Shown here in pieces: positions 43,051-51,509 of a stretch of DNA of 64,000 bases. A program made the translations under genes and the position numbers. The notes beneath the pieces were generated by a model. That model was not told the DNA's origin. It saw nothing but the letters and a program-made list of their open reading frames with translations, and made no database searches. Within the stretch, counting starts at the first letter, position 1. The number at the start of each line of letters is the position of its first letter. This DNA is from 34-65-8 sp046294735 (GTDB lineage Bacteria > Pseudomonadota > Alphaproteobacteria > Sphingomonadales > Sphingomonadaceae): contig JBKBKB010000004.1 in NCBI GenBank assembly GCA_046294735.1, positions 124,001 through 188,000 of the forward strand, written 5' to 3'.

Positions 43051-43512
43051 TTATCGGACAGCGATGGCCAATGTGGCAAGCCCCAACACCAGACTCAGCG
43101 GCCAGCGCAGCGCCATCCACCAGCGCGGCGTCAATCCCATCGCCTTGAGCCGCAGATCGATTATCGGGCTGGCCAGCAGCGCGAAGGCCAGCGCCGCCAG
43201 TGCGGGTTGTGGCTGTTCTGGCCGGGCGATCCACCAAAAGCCCGCGCCGAAAGCCAGCAGACTGGGTATGACTGCCGCCACCCAAACCCAGCCAAGCACC
43301 CCGCGCCCTTCTGCGGCGGGAGCGGCGGCCGCAATACCCCACCACATGCCGCCCAGGAACGACAGGATCAGCCCGGCATAGAGCCCGCCCGCGAGCCGCG
43401 CATTACCGGCCCATTCGCCGTCGCCGCTCCAGACATAGGCGAGGCAGGCGAGCTGCGGCAGTATGCCAGCGAGGCCAAGCCAGCGCGGGGTGCCGGGAAC
43501 CCCGCGCATCAC
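43051..43512 (-). CDS. DUF3429 (TMEM69-like) membrane protein
   Basis: A 153-residue integral membrane protein with about five spans. Family text: WLGLAGILPQL, YAGLILSFLGGMWWGIA, SLLAFGAGFWW. It overlaps the upstream esterase stop by four bases. No function is established for the family. Confidence 0.88.
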   Translation of the reverse strand: MMRGVPGTPRWLGLAGILPQLACLAYVWSGDGEWAGNARLAGGLYAGLILSFLGGMWWGIAAAAPAAEGRGVLGWVWVAAVIPSLLAFGAGFWWIARPEQPQPALAALAFALLASPIIDLRLKAMGLTPRWWMALRWPLSLVLGLATLAIAVR

Positions 43513-44420
43513 GCCGCTTCCCGGTGCTGGATGAAGGCAGCAGTCTGGGCCAGCGCCTGCCTGCCTTCGGGTATGGGCAGCAGCATCCAGACGTGGAACA
43601 TGTCGACATATTCGTGATATTCGTGCGGTGCGCCGAGGGCGCGCAGCTTTCCCGCCAGACGCCGCCCGTCAACGATCAGGATATCGCTGGTGCCCGAAAA
43701 GATGGCCATCGGCGGCAGGCCGGACAGGTCGCCGAACAGCGGGCTGACCCCGGGATGGTCGGGCGGCAGGTCGCCCGCATACATCCGCCCGCAGGCATCG
43801 AGCCCGCTGATCGCCAGCATCCGGTCCTTCGGTTCGACCGCACGCTGGGCCGGATCGCTTGCCGTCGCATCGACCCATGGTGACCACAGCACGAGCTTGC
43901 CGGGCAGCGGGCCGCCATGGAACTTCAGCCTTTGCGCCAGCGCCAGGCTCATGCCCCCGCCCGCGCTGTCGCCCATGATCGTGATCCGTTCGGCGCCGTG
44001 GGCGGTCGCCAGTTCGAGGTAGAGCGATTGCATCGCCGCCAGCACTTCGCTCGCCTTGTGCTCGGGCGCGAGTGGATAGACCGGCACGGTCGCACTGGCC
44101 CCGAGCATGGCACACAGGCGCAGCACGGTATCCCAGTGCACGGCGGCAATATCCATCACGTAGCCGCCGCCATGGAGATAAAGCAGATGGGGCGCGTCCG
44201 TCGCCGTCGCAGACTTTGGAGTGATGGTCACCACCGGATAGCCGCGTTCGGTGTGCTCAGCGATATCGAAATCGCGGTGCCACTTGGCCTTTGGGCGCAG
44301 GGGCTTCTGTCGGCGCAGCTTGGCAATGCGCTCGGCAAGCCGCTCCGGCTGGCCAAAGAAACGCTTGATGCCGAGCAACGGCAGGGCAAGGTTGATGAGG
44401 CGGGCTGACAGGCTGGGCAT
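43509..44420 (-). CDS. Alpha/beta hydrolase, hormone-sensitive-lipase family esterase
   Basis: A 303-residue esterase. The oxyanion-hole motif HGGGYV (83-88), nucleophile Ser152 in GDSAGGG, Asp in GTSDILIVDG and His in DMFHVW complete the triad. The N-terminus (SARLINLALPLLGIKRFF) is amphipathic. Ribosome site AAGGAG. First gene of the esterase-DUF3429-lipoprotein row. Likely hydrolyses short to medium acyl esters; the substrate is unknown. Confidence 0.93.
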   Translation of the reverse strand: MPSLSARLINLALPLLGIKRFFGQPERLAERIAKLRRQKPLRPKAKWHRDFDIAEHTERGYPVVTITPKSATATDAPHLLYLHGGGYVMDIAAVHWDTVLRLCAMLGASATVPVYPLAPEHKASEVLAAMQSLYLELATAHGAERITIMGDSAGGGMSLALAQRLKFHGGPLPGKLVLWSPWVDATASDPAQRAVEPKDRMLAISGLDACGRMYAGDLPPDHPGVSPLFGDLSGLPPMAIFSGTSDILIVDGRRLAGKLRALGAPHEYHEYVDMFHVWMLLPIPEGRQALAQTAAFIQHREAA

Positions 44421-44515
44421 CGAGGCTCCTTCCGGCGATTGCCAGCAGGCTCTAGCCGGATTTGCCCTGATCGCAATCCCGCCGCGCCCGGTGGCAGGCG
44501 AAGGGACAGCGTGTG

Positions 44516-44737
44516 TCAGATCTCGGCGGCGAGGCGGGCCTCTTCGGCGCGCAGGGCAGCCTTTTCGCGTTCAGTCTTGACGCGCTGCTCTGTCACAGCG
44601 CGGGCCTGGTCGGCCAGAGTGCTCCAGGTGGCGGCAGAACGCAGGGCGCGGTCGCGCACATTGTCGAGGGTGGCAGCGTCAGCGGCAGCGATCGCTTCGC
44701 GGACCCGTTCGGCATAGAATTCGTAAGTCTGGCTCAT
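44516..44737 (-). CDS. Small helical hypothetical protein
   Basis: A 73-residue, Ala/Arg/Glu-rich, all-helical protein (EFYAERVREAIAAAD, RSAATWSTLADQ, EREKAALRAEEARLAAEI) with a coiled-coil-like C-terminus. Ribosome site GGGAG. It looks like the short conserved proteins of sphingomonads; no function known. Confidence 0.65.
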   Translation of the reverse strand: MSQTYEFYAERVREAIAAADAATLDNVRDRALRSAATWSTLADQARAVTEQRVKTEREKAALRAEEARLAAEI

Positions 44738-44838
44738 GCGGTCGCGCTCCCTCGCTGGCCTCCGTGACAGAGGCGAAATGCCCCGCGCACCCGCCCGGCC
44801 CAGAGGGCGAGGCTAGTGCGCGGGGCGACTTGTGCCGA

Positions 44839-45048
44839 TCAGGCAGCCGAGAGGTTGACGGCGCTTTCCTTGCCGTTGCGGCCCTGCTCGACTTCATAGT
44901 TGAGGCGCTGGTCCTTATCGAGCGAGTGCATGCCTGCTGCCTGAACGGCAGAGATGTGCACGAAGCTGTCGGCCGAACCATCGTCGGGCTGAATGAAGCC
45001 ATAGCCCTTGTCGGAGTTGAAGAATTTTACGGTGCCAGTCTTGGCCAT
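44839..45048 (-). CDS. Cold shock protein, CspA family
   Basis: A 69-residue nucleic-acid-binding OB-fold protein that acts as an RNA chaperone. RNP1 KGYGFIQ (14-20) and RNP2 FVHIS (29-33) are intact, with aromatic residues. Start MAKTGTVKFF has AAGGAAAC upstream. It lies before a 310-base gene-free region that probably carries a long leader, as in many csp genes. Confidence 0.95.
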   Translation of the reverse strand: MAKTGTVKFFNSDKGYGFIQPDDGSADSFVHISAVQAAGMHSLDKDQRLNYEVEQGRNGKESAVNLSAA

Positions 45049-45358
45049 GATGTTTCCTTTCAAGAAACGAGCGGTTGCCCCGCCGCGGAACTGCAACGGG
45101 GTCGTGCGTCAAATCGTCCAGTGAAAGGAAGTCGTCGTCTGGTTAACGCCGGGGCTGCACGCAGCAAGCGGCGACAAGTCAAATCTCGAAGTCCGTCGCA
45201 TTTTTCGACGTCAGCAGAGATCATGTAACACAACTTGGGCCAATCACCTAATCATTGCTGGAGAGCGCCTTCAGGCAGGTCCGGCAAAACGGCTCGAAAG
45301 GCCGGATCTCGGCGATGCCTTGCCGGGGGAACTGCCCCCGACAAGGCGCCGATGCCGA
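45049..45358. promoter_or_regulatory. Gene-free region upstream of csp
   Basis: Holds the csp promoter and ribosome site (AAGGAAAC) and, at its far end, a strong hairpin (45317-45347) just past the second cold-shock-domain gene. A long untranslated csp leader is likely by analogy but no specific cold box was recognised. Confidence 0.4.
45317..45347 (-). terminator. Hairpin downstream of the CSD-like gene
   Basis: A 13-bp stem with one mismatch (GCCTTGCCGGGGG, 45317-45329, with 45335-45347), loop of five bases. It lies 12 bases past the CSD-like stop. There is no T run, so it may be a Rho-dependent stop or mRNA-stabilising structure rather than a classical terminator. Confidence 0.45.
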
Positions 45359-45574
45359 TCAGCCCTGCGGCTGCGAGCTCAGCTTGACGGCGCGGTGCTT
45401 GCCGCCTTCGCCAGCCTGTGTCTCATAGCCGTAGCGCTGGTCAGCCTTGGGCTCTTCCGCCTGCTGCTGAAGATCGGCCTTCTTGAAGTGCAGCGCTTCG
45501 CCGCCCTTTTCGGGCGTGATGGTCCCGCTGCCCTTGTCGGCGTCGTAAGATGTGATCTTGCCAAAATTGGTCAT
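45359..45574 (-). CDS. Cold-shock-domain-like protein with degenerate RNP1
   Basis: A 71-residue protein aligning with CspA in length and start (TNFGKITSYDADKGSGTIT). RNP1 reads KGSGTIT (14-20): the aromatic residues that stack on nucleic acid are gone. RNP2-like ALHFKKADL keeps one Phe. Start MTNFGK at 45574 with GGAGACGACC upstream. Probably a diverged cold-shock protein with altered or lost RNA binding. It is about 300 bases from the intact csp. Confidence 0.75.
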   Translation of the reverse strand: MTNFGKITSYDADKGSGTITPEKGGEALHFKKADLQQQAEEPKADQRYGYETQAGEGGKHRAVKLSSQPQG

Positions 45575-45844
45575 GGGGTCGTCTCCTTGTCGTGAGCGCA
45601 GGCGGCCGGGATCGGCCGCGTATTGCGCGGGCCAAGAGCCGGTAGGGATGGAGGTCAGGCCTGCAAATTGGGCCAAAAAAACCGTCGATCACGACTGGTA
45701 GCCTGCAGGATATGGGCGATGGAAACCGGCATACAACCCCGGCCTCCGGCACCTGTCACACCGATGCACCGCTTCATCGCAAGGGCCCATTTTCCGATGC
45801 CGGAGCTTTATGGAACAATCGCTTGGATCATGCATTGAGAGGGG

Positions 45845-46426
45845 ATGATCTTCCGCAAATCGATCGTTCTGGCCGGGGCTGCCGCTGCCTTTACGCTCGC
45901 CCTCGCCGGCTGCGTCGGGGCACCCGGCCCTGTTGGCAATGCAGCGGTCCCGCAGCCGACCAAGACCGTCGCCCTGCCCGCATATCTTGGCACGTGGTAT
46001 GAATATGCCCGATACGAGGCCCCGTTTCAGAAAGGCTGCGAAGGGGTCACGGCACGCTATGCCCTGCGCGAGAACGGGCGGATTGACGTTGTAAACTCCT
46101 GCTATCGTGACAGCCTGGACGGGAAATTCGACCAGTCAACCGGCAAGGCCAAACTTGTCGATGGTTACGGCGGGGCCAAGCTCAAGGTCAGTTTCTTCGG
46201 ACCCTTCTACGGCGATTACTGGGTGCTGGACCGGGGCGAGCCCGAAGCAGACGGGTTGTACCCCTGGTCGATCGTCGGCGAGCCAAGCGGCCGCTACTTG
46301 TGGCTGCTGACCCGCGAGCCGGTACCCGACCCGGCCCTGCGCAGCTTGCTCGAACGGCGCGTGCGCGAGCTTGGCTATGACTGGAGCATGGTGCGGATGA
46401 CCCGCCAGCACCCACCCGGGCGCTGA
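45845..46426 (+). CDS. blc: Bacterial lipocalin (Blc-like) lipoprotein
   Basis: A 193-residue outer-membrane lipocalin. Lipobox ALAGC (Cys23). The lipocalin signature GTWYEYARYEAPFQKGCEGV (49-68) and later YWVLDRG, YLWLLTRE are clear. Such proteins bind lysophospholipids or fatty acids and act in envelope maintenance. Ribosome site GAGAGGGG. Single gene; no operon partner. Confidence 0.93.
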   Translation: MIFRKSIVLAGAAAAFTLALAGCVGAPGPVGNAAVPQPTKTVALPAYLGTWYEYARYEAPFQKGCEGVTARYALRENGRIDVVNSCYRDSLDGKFDQSTGKAKLVDGYGGAKLKVSFFGPFYGDYWVLDRGEPEADGLYPWSIVGEPSGRYLWLLTREPVPDPALRSLLERRVRELGYDWSMVRMTRQHPPGR

Positions 46427-46823
46427 CGCTGCCACGCGATTAGGCAAGCGGCCTGCGTTGCGCGATCGTAGCAGCTCTGTGTGCAGGTCAGGGTCACCGC
46501 GCCATGGCCGGTGAGGAAGAACACTAGCTGGATGACCAGGTCAGCGGCGAATGGCTGCCGGTGATGCGGTGACGCAGGTCTAGGTTCTCACCCTGTAGGA
46601 GACGGGGCAGGCGCTGAAACGGGGACCGTCATACCCTCTATCCGGCTGACCGGTGATGCGACGGAAATCGACTGCAAGTATCCCGGCATCAAGGGGCAGC
46701 TCCTGCGGGCCGAGTTCGTCCACAAACGGTAACGCCGTGGCTCTTCAGTGTTATTCGTTCGACATAACTCCGGCAAAGGTCCAGGTCCACAGTCCGGGCA
46801 TTCCGCTCGCAAGGAGCTGCGTG
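46427..46823. other. Gene-poor stretch with a possible decayed gene
   Basis: About 400 bases between the lipocalin and a 44-residue gene. The only coding-like signal is the frame 46565-46732 described separately. The upstream part (46440-46564) has short coding-like pieces in two frames broken by stops (for example SGEWLPVM), consistent with decay. No RNA gene seen. Confidence 0.4.
46565..46732 (+). pseudogene. Possible 3' remnant of a decayed gene
   Basis: An open frame with no start codon, 55 residues, ending GDATEIDCKYPGIKGQLL and then RAEFVHKR before TAA. The residue mix looks protein-like (DCKYPGIKGQLLR), and an upstream piece in another frame (VSGEWLPVM) also looks coding, so a frameshift-broken small secreted protein is plausible. 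No homologue is recognised; it could be chance in a GC-rich genome. Confidence 0.3.
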
Positions 46824-46958
46824 ATGGCCAAGGGGCAGAAGAAGTCAAACCGCGAAGTGCGCAAGCCCAAGGCGGAAAAGCCGCCCAAGGGCAATGCTTC
46901 GCAGCCCAGCCTCAAGCCCGGCGGGATCAAGGGGCTGGAACATATGACCCGCAGCTGA
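46824..46958 (+). CDS. 44-residue basic protein, hypothetical
   Basis: A short, Lys-rich, disordered protein (MAKGQKKSNREVRKPKAEKP, LKPGGIKGLEHMTRS). An AAGGAG ribosome site eight bases upstream supports translation; the frame is open further up but the upstream part is not coding. It resembles small basic proteins found across alphaproteobacteria; no function known. Confidence 0.7.
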   Translation: MAKGQKKSNREVRKPKAEKPPKGNASQPSLKPGGIKGLEHMTRS

Positions 46959-47079
46959 CCGGCCGCTACCCCCGCTAACCTTACCCCATCCTACCGCTTG
47001 TCGACGCTGCTAGCCCGTTCATCGAGGCGGCTAAGCGGATGCGGGTCATCGGACCTAGCGCCCTTGCATTGCGTGGCCG

Positions 47080-47103
47080 GGTGTATCAGATTGTCAATAC
47101 ACC
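47080..47103. promoter_or_regulatory. Inverted repeat upstream of the DUF885 gene
   Basis: GGTGTAT (47080-47086) and ATACACC (47097-47103), perfect 7-bp arms with 10 bases between, ending 24 bases before the start codon and just upstream of its ribosome site. The position is right for an operator; which regulator is unknown. Confidence 0.4.
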
Positions 47104-47127
47104 GCTTCGCCGAGAGAGGATAACCCA

Positions 47128-48963
47128 ATGCCTGCAATCCGCCCTGCTCTGTTCGCCTCTGCGGCAGCCCTTGCGCTTGGCGCGCTACCAGCCGCGCCCG
47201 CAGCGGCACAACAGACCGTCTCCGCCGGAGCCGGCGCAACTGCAACAGCGCCGCAAGGCGAGCACGACAAGCTCCACGCCCTGTTCGCCGACGCCGATGC
47301 GCGCGAACTGGCGCTCAACCCGCTTGGCCGCCTGTTCCGCGGCGATGACCGGAATGCCGACCGGCTGGGCGATTTTCTGACCGATTCCCAGTGGATCGCC
47401 GCCCGCACCGATACGCAGCTCAACCTTGCGCTGCTGGCCCATGTTGACAGGGCCAGGCTGAATGAGACCGACCAGCTGGCTTATGATGTGTTCAAGTACA
47501 ACCAGGAAACCGCGCTGGCCGGGCAGACCGACGACATCCGCGCGCTGACCGAGGTCCGTCCGGTCAACCACTTCAGCGGTTTCCACACGTTCTATCCCAG
47601 TTTTGCCAGCGGTGACAGCGCGGCCCCGTTCCGGACGCTCGCCCACTACGAGGACAACCTCAAGCGGCACGATGACTACATCGTGATCACCGATCGGGCG
47701 ATTGCCCGCTCGCGCGAGGGCATGTCGAGCGGCGTGCTGGAAACGAAGCTGACCATCGACCGGGTAATCAAGCAGCTCGATACCCAGCTGGCCATCCCGA
47801 TGGCGGACTCAATGTTCATGAAACCGGTTACGAAGTTTCCGGAGAGCTTTTCGGCCAATGACAAGGCACGCCTGACCAAGGCCTACGAAGCCAAGACCGC
47901 CGAGCTTTACGCCGCACATACCCGCCTGCGCGATTTCATGCGGGACGAATACCTGCCGGTCGCGCGTGACAGCGTCGGCCTCAGCCAGATGAAAGGCGGC
48001 GACAAGCTCTATGCGATGATGATCGAGCAGACCACCACGCTTCCGCTTACCGCCGATTACCTCCACGATCTGGGCCTCAGCGAGGTCGCGCGGGTCAAAA
48101 CCGAGATGGAGAAGATCCGCACCGAAGTCGGGTTTGAGGGCACGCTGACCGAGCTGTTCGATTATGCCCGCAATGATCCGAAGTTCCATCCCAAGAGCCG
48201 CGAAGCGCTGACCCAGAGCTATTACGATATCGGCAAGCAGGTCGATGCCAAGATCGGCGAATATTTCTCGGTGCTGCCCAAGACCCCGCTGGAGATCAAA
48301 CCCTACGACGAATCGATCGAGCAGTTCTCGGCCGGCGGATCGTACCAGCAGGGTGCGCCGGATGGCTCGCGCCCCGGCACGTTCTACTTCAACGCCTATG
48401 ACCTGCCGAGCCGCCTGACGACCGGCAATGTCACACTCTATCTCCACGAAGGCGCGCCGGGGCACCACTTCCAGATCAGCCTGGCGCAGGAAAACGAGGC
48501 CCTGCCCAATTTTATGCGCTTCGGCGGCAACACTGCCTATGTCGAAGGCTGGGCGCTCTATGCCGAAACGCTCGGCTATGAAATGGGCTTCTTCAAGGAC
48601 CCGTGGAACCGGTACGGCACCCTGCAGGATGAACAGCTGCGCGCCATGCGGCTGGTGGTCGACACCGGCCTCCACGCCAAGGGCTGGAGCCGCGAGCAGG
48701 CGATCAAGTTCATGCTGGAAAACTCAGGGATGACCGAGACCGAGGTCGTGGCCGAAGTCGAACGCTACATCGCGATCCCGAGCCAGGCGCTGGCTTACAA
48801 GGTCGGCGCGCTCAAGATCCAGGAACTGCGCCAGAAGGCGTCCAATGCCCTGGGCTCGAAGTTCGACCTGCGTGAATTCCATAACCAGGTGCTGAGCACT
48901 GGCGCCCTGCCGCTGCCCGTGCTGGAAGCCAAGATTGAGCGCTGGATCGCGGCCAGCAAGTAG
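47128..48963 (+). CDS. DUF885 family metallopeptidase-like protein, exported
   Basis: A 611-residue protein with a signal peptide (cleavage AAA|QQ near 28). The family's zinc-type motif HEGAPGHH (440-447) and YVEGWALYAE are intact, in a mostly helical gluzincin-like fold. DUF885 proteins are abundant in Sphingomonadales and Xanthomonadales and are thought to be periplasmic peptidases. GAGAGGA ribosome site. Single gene. Confidence 0.93.
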   Translation: MPAIRPALFASAAALALGALPAAPAAAQQTVSAGAGATATAPQGEHDKLHALFADADARELALNPLGRLFRGDDRNADRLGDFLTDSQWIAARTDTQLNLALLAHVDRARLNETDQLAYDVFKYNQETALAGQTDDIRALTEVRPVNHFSGFHTFYPSFASGDSAAPFRTLAHYEDNLKRHDDYIVITDRAIARSREGMSSGVLETKLTIDRVIKQLDTQLAIPMADSMFMKPVTKFPESFSANDKARLTKAYEAKTAELYAAHTRLRDFMRDEYLPVARDSVGLSQMKGGDKLYAMMIEQTTTLPLTADYLHDLGLSEVARVKTEMEKIRTEVGFEGTLTELFDYARNDPKFHPKSREALTQSYYDIGKQVDAKIGEYFSVLPKTPLEIKPYDESIEQFSAGGSYQQGAPDGSRPGTFYFNAYDLPSRLTTGNVTLYLHEGAPGHHFQISLAQENEALPNFMRFGGNTAYVEGWALYAETLGYEMGFFKDPWNRYGTLQDEQLRAMRLVVDTGLHAKGWSREQAIKFMLENSGMTETEVVAEVERYIAIPSQALAYKVGALKIQELRQKASNALGSKFDLREFHNQVLSTGALPLPVLEAKIERWIAASK

Positions 48964-49049
48964 GAACCCGCCTTCCGCATTTTGATTTCGATCAATGTCC
49001 TCTGTCCGTGGTAGTGGAATTGCCAAACCATGGGCAGAGGAGTGCGGCA

Positions 49050-50603
49050 ATGAACGCCATGAAGGAAGTGAGTGCGGACCGTCAGGCGGTCCATGTCGAT
49101 GTGCTGATCGTGGGCGCTGGCATTTCCGGGATCGGTTCGGCCTATCACCTGCAGGACCAGTGCCCGTGGGCCAGCTATGCCATCCTTGAGATGAAAGACA
49201 CCTTCGGGGGCACTTGGGAGACGCACAAGTATCCCGGCGTCCGGTCGGATTCCGACCTCTATACCTTCGGCTACAGGTTCAAACCGTGGATCGGCCCGCC
49301 GATTGCCAGCGCGGACGAAATCCTCAAGTACATGGGCGAGGTGATCGAGGAAAACGGGATCGGCGAGCATATCCGTTATGGCCACAAGATCACCCGCTGT
49401 GCCTTCAGCCGCGACACCAACCTGTGGACGGTCGAGGCCACCCGCATGGCGGACAAGGCGGCGCTGACTTTCACCTGCCGCTTCCTGTGGATGTGCCAGG
49501 GCTACTATGACCATCAGACCCCCTACATTCCCCCGGAATGGCTCAGCCGCGGTCTGGGTGACTACAAGGGGGATTTTGTCCACGCCCAGCAATGGGATCC
49601 GGAATATGACTATTCCGGCAAGCGGGTGCTGGTGATCGGCTCTGGCGCAACGGCTGCCACGGTTGTGCCGGCCTTTGCCGAGAAGGCCGCCCACGTCACC
49701 ATGCTCCAGCGGTCCCCGACCTATTTCTATTGCAGCGAGAACAAGAACGAACTGGCCGATCGCCTGCGCGAAATCGGGATCGACGAGCCGACCGTTCACC
49801 GGGTGGTGCGTGCCCAGATCATGCATGACCAGGACGTAACCACCCGCCGCTGCATCGAGGAGCCGGACGTGGTGGTGGAGGAACTGCGAGAGCTGGTCCG
49901 CACCTTTACCGGCCAGCCGGACTTCGCATTCGAGCCACACTTCGCGCCCAAATATCGCCCGTGGCAGCAACGACTTGCCTTCTGCCCGGAAGGGGACGTG
50001 TTCCGTGCCGCAGTGGCGGGCAAGCTGACGGTGGTGACCGACACGATCGACCGCTTCACTCAAACCGGCGTCCTCACGGCATCGGGCGAGCATATCGAGG
50101 CCGACCTGATTGTTGCCGCAACCGGCTTCCACCTTTCGGTGATGGGCAATATCCCGTTCGTGGTCGATGGCGCACAGATCGACTGGCACGATACCGTTAC
50201 CTATCGCGGGATGATGTTCACCGGCGTGCCGAACATGGCCTGGGTGATGGGCTATTTCCGCGCCAGCTGGACCTTGCGGGTCGACATGCTGGGCGATTTC
50301 GTCTGCAGTCTGCTCAACCACATGCGATCCAATGGCGCGGCGCGGGTCGAAGTGGCCTTGCGGCCCGAGGACGCGGGGATGGAACTTCATCCGTGGATCG
50401 AGGCCGACAACTTCAACCCCGGTTACCTGATGCGCGGGCTGGAGAAGCTGCCCCGGCGCGGGGACAAACCCGAGTGGCGGCACAATCAGGATTACTGGCG
50501 CGAGAAGGACGAGATCCCGCACATCGACCTCGATGGGGCGGAATTCGTCTATGCGCAAGGTGCCTTCTCCGCCACCGAAGCGGCGCGCGAAGCCGCAGAG
50601 TAA
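49050..50603 (+). CDS. FAD/NADPH monooxygenase, Baeyer-Villiger type
   Basis: A 517-residue class B flavoprotein monooxygenase. N-terminal Rossmann VLIVGAGISGIGSAY binds FAD; the second, VLVIGSGATAATVVP, binds NADPH. Between them is the BVMO-type fingerprint YKGDFVHAQQWD (172-183), a variant of FxGxxxHxxxWP with Tyr first and Asp last. Typical reaction: ketone to ester/lactone or soft-nucleophile oxidation (EthA-like). Start MNAMKEV at 49050 chosen for GAGGAG seven bases upstream. Followed by a membrane protein and a thioesterase. Confidence 0.9.
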   Translation: MNAMKEVSADRQAVHVDVLIVGAGISGIGSAYHLQDQCPWASYAILEMKDTFGGTWETHKYPGVRSDSDLYTFGYRFKPWIGPPIASADEILKYMGEVIEENGIGEHIRYGHKITRCAFSRDTNLWTVEATRMADKAALTFTCRFLWMCQGYYDHQTPYIPPEWLSRGLGDYKGDFVHAQQWDPEYDYSGKRVLVIGSGATAATVVPAFAEKAAHVTMLQRSPTYFYCSENKNELADRLREIGIDEPTVHRVVRAQIMHDQDVTTRRCIEEPDVVVEELRELVRTFTGQPDFAFEPHFAPKYRPWQQRLAFCPEGDVFRAAVAGKLTVVTDTIDRFTQTGVLTASGEHIEADLIVAATGFHLSVMGNIPFVVDGAQIDWHDTVTYRGMMFTGVPNMAWVMGYFRASWTLRVDMLGDFVCSLLNHMRSNGAARVEVALRPEDAGMELHPWIEADNFNPGYLMRGLEKLPRRGDKPEWRHNQDYWREKDEIPHIDLDGAEFVYAQGAFSATEAAREAAE

Positions 50604-50624
50604 AACCAGGGGGGAATGCCTGCA

Positions 50625-51023
50625 ATGCCGGACATGATCGACGCGACCACCTGGTCGGCGCTGTTTCTCGGGCTGTTCTCGGTCGCTGCCGCGCTCGGCG
50701 CGCTGCGCAAGCCGGGGGTGTGGAAGACTATGGTCGAGGAAATCGAGCGCTCCCCTGCGCTCCAACTGCTGAGCGGATTGCTGGAACTGGCGCTGGGGAT
50801 TGCTATCTATCTCGCCAACCCGTGGATTCCGGCTGACTTGCTGACCTGCGTGATGAAAACCATCGGCGCGGTGATGGTGTTCGAGGCGCTGGCGGTGATC
50901 GCCTTCTCCGACCTCTACTTCCATTTCTGGCTGCGCAATCTTGCCCATATGATGCGCGGCTGGGTGATCGTGACGCTGCTGCTGGGACTGGCCCTGACGG
51001 TGGCTGCGCTGCTGCGGGTCTAG
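50625..51023 (+). CDS. Four-span membrane protein, hypothetical
   Basis: A 132-residue protein with about four hydrophobic segments (ALFLGLFSVAAALGAL, LLSGLLELALGIAIYL, MVFEALAVIAFSD, VIVTLLLGLALTVAALL). ATG at 50625 is preferred over 50616 because the GGGGGGA ribosome site then has normal spacing. It follows the monooxygenase closely. No family recognised. Confidence 0.65.
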   Translation: MPDMIDATTWSALFLGLFSVAAALGALRKPGVWKTMVEEIERSPALQLLSGLLELALGIAIYLANPWIPADLLTCVMKTIGAVMVFEALAVIAFSDLYFHFWLRNLAHMMRGWVIVTLLLGLALTVAALLRV

Positions 51024-51057
51024 ACAGGTAGCCGCGTTCCGGTCCATCACGCCGGGG

Positions 51058-51504
51058 ATGACGGGAACAAGCATTTGGTGGGGTGGCGAACGGCCGCCGC
51101 TCGAACCCATGACCCTGCTGGGTGAAAACGCCATGCCGGGGCTGCTGGGGATCGAATTCGTGGGCTGCGGCGATGACTGGATCAGCGCCCGGATGCCGGT
51201 CGATGCGCGCACCCACCAGCCGTTCGGGCGGCTCCACGGCGGGGCCTCGGTCGCGCTGGCAGAAACGGTCGGCTCGGTTGCGGCGAGCTATTGCGTGGAC
51301 CGCAGCCAATTCGTCGCGGTGGGGATGGAAATCAACGCCAACCACATCCGCCCGGCCTATTCCGGCTGGGTCACGGCGACCGCCAGCCCGGAATCGCTGG
51401 GGCGGACGACCCAGGTCTGGACGATCCGGATCCGCGACGAGGCCGAGCGGCTGGTGTGCATTTCGCGCCTCACGATCGCGGTCATCCCGCTGGAGCGCAA
51501 GTAG
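51058..51504 (+). CDS. Hotdog-fold acyl-CoA thioesterase, MenI/EntH (PaaI) type
   Basis: A 148-residue thioesterase with the YdiI/EntH-type active site HQPFGRLHGGASVALAETVG: His60-Gly-Gly and catalytic Glu69. It hydrolyses aromatic or acyl-CoA thioesters. Start at 51058 has only a weak ribosome site; an internal ATG at 51109 is possible. It ends five bases before the sulfotransferase start, so these two are likely one transcript. Confidence 0.88.
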   Translation: MTGTSIWWGGERPPLEPMTLLGENAMPGLLGIEFVGCGDDWISARMPVDARTHQPFGRLHGGASVALAETVGSVAASYCVDRSQFVAVGMEINANHIRPAYSGWVTATASPESLGRTTQVWTIRIRDEAERLVCISRLTIAVIPLERK

Positions 51505-51509
51505 TCGGC

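Noticed and set aside
48795..51212. 805-residue minus-strand frame across DUF885, monooxygenase and membrane protein
   Set aside because: Runs antisense through three supported genes and contains no recognisable domain.
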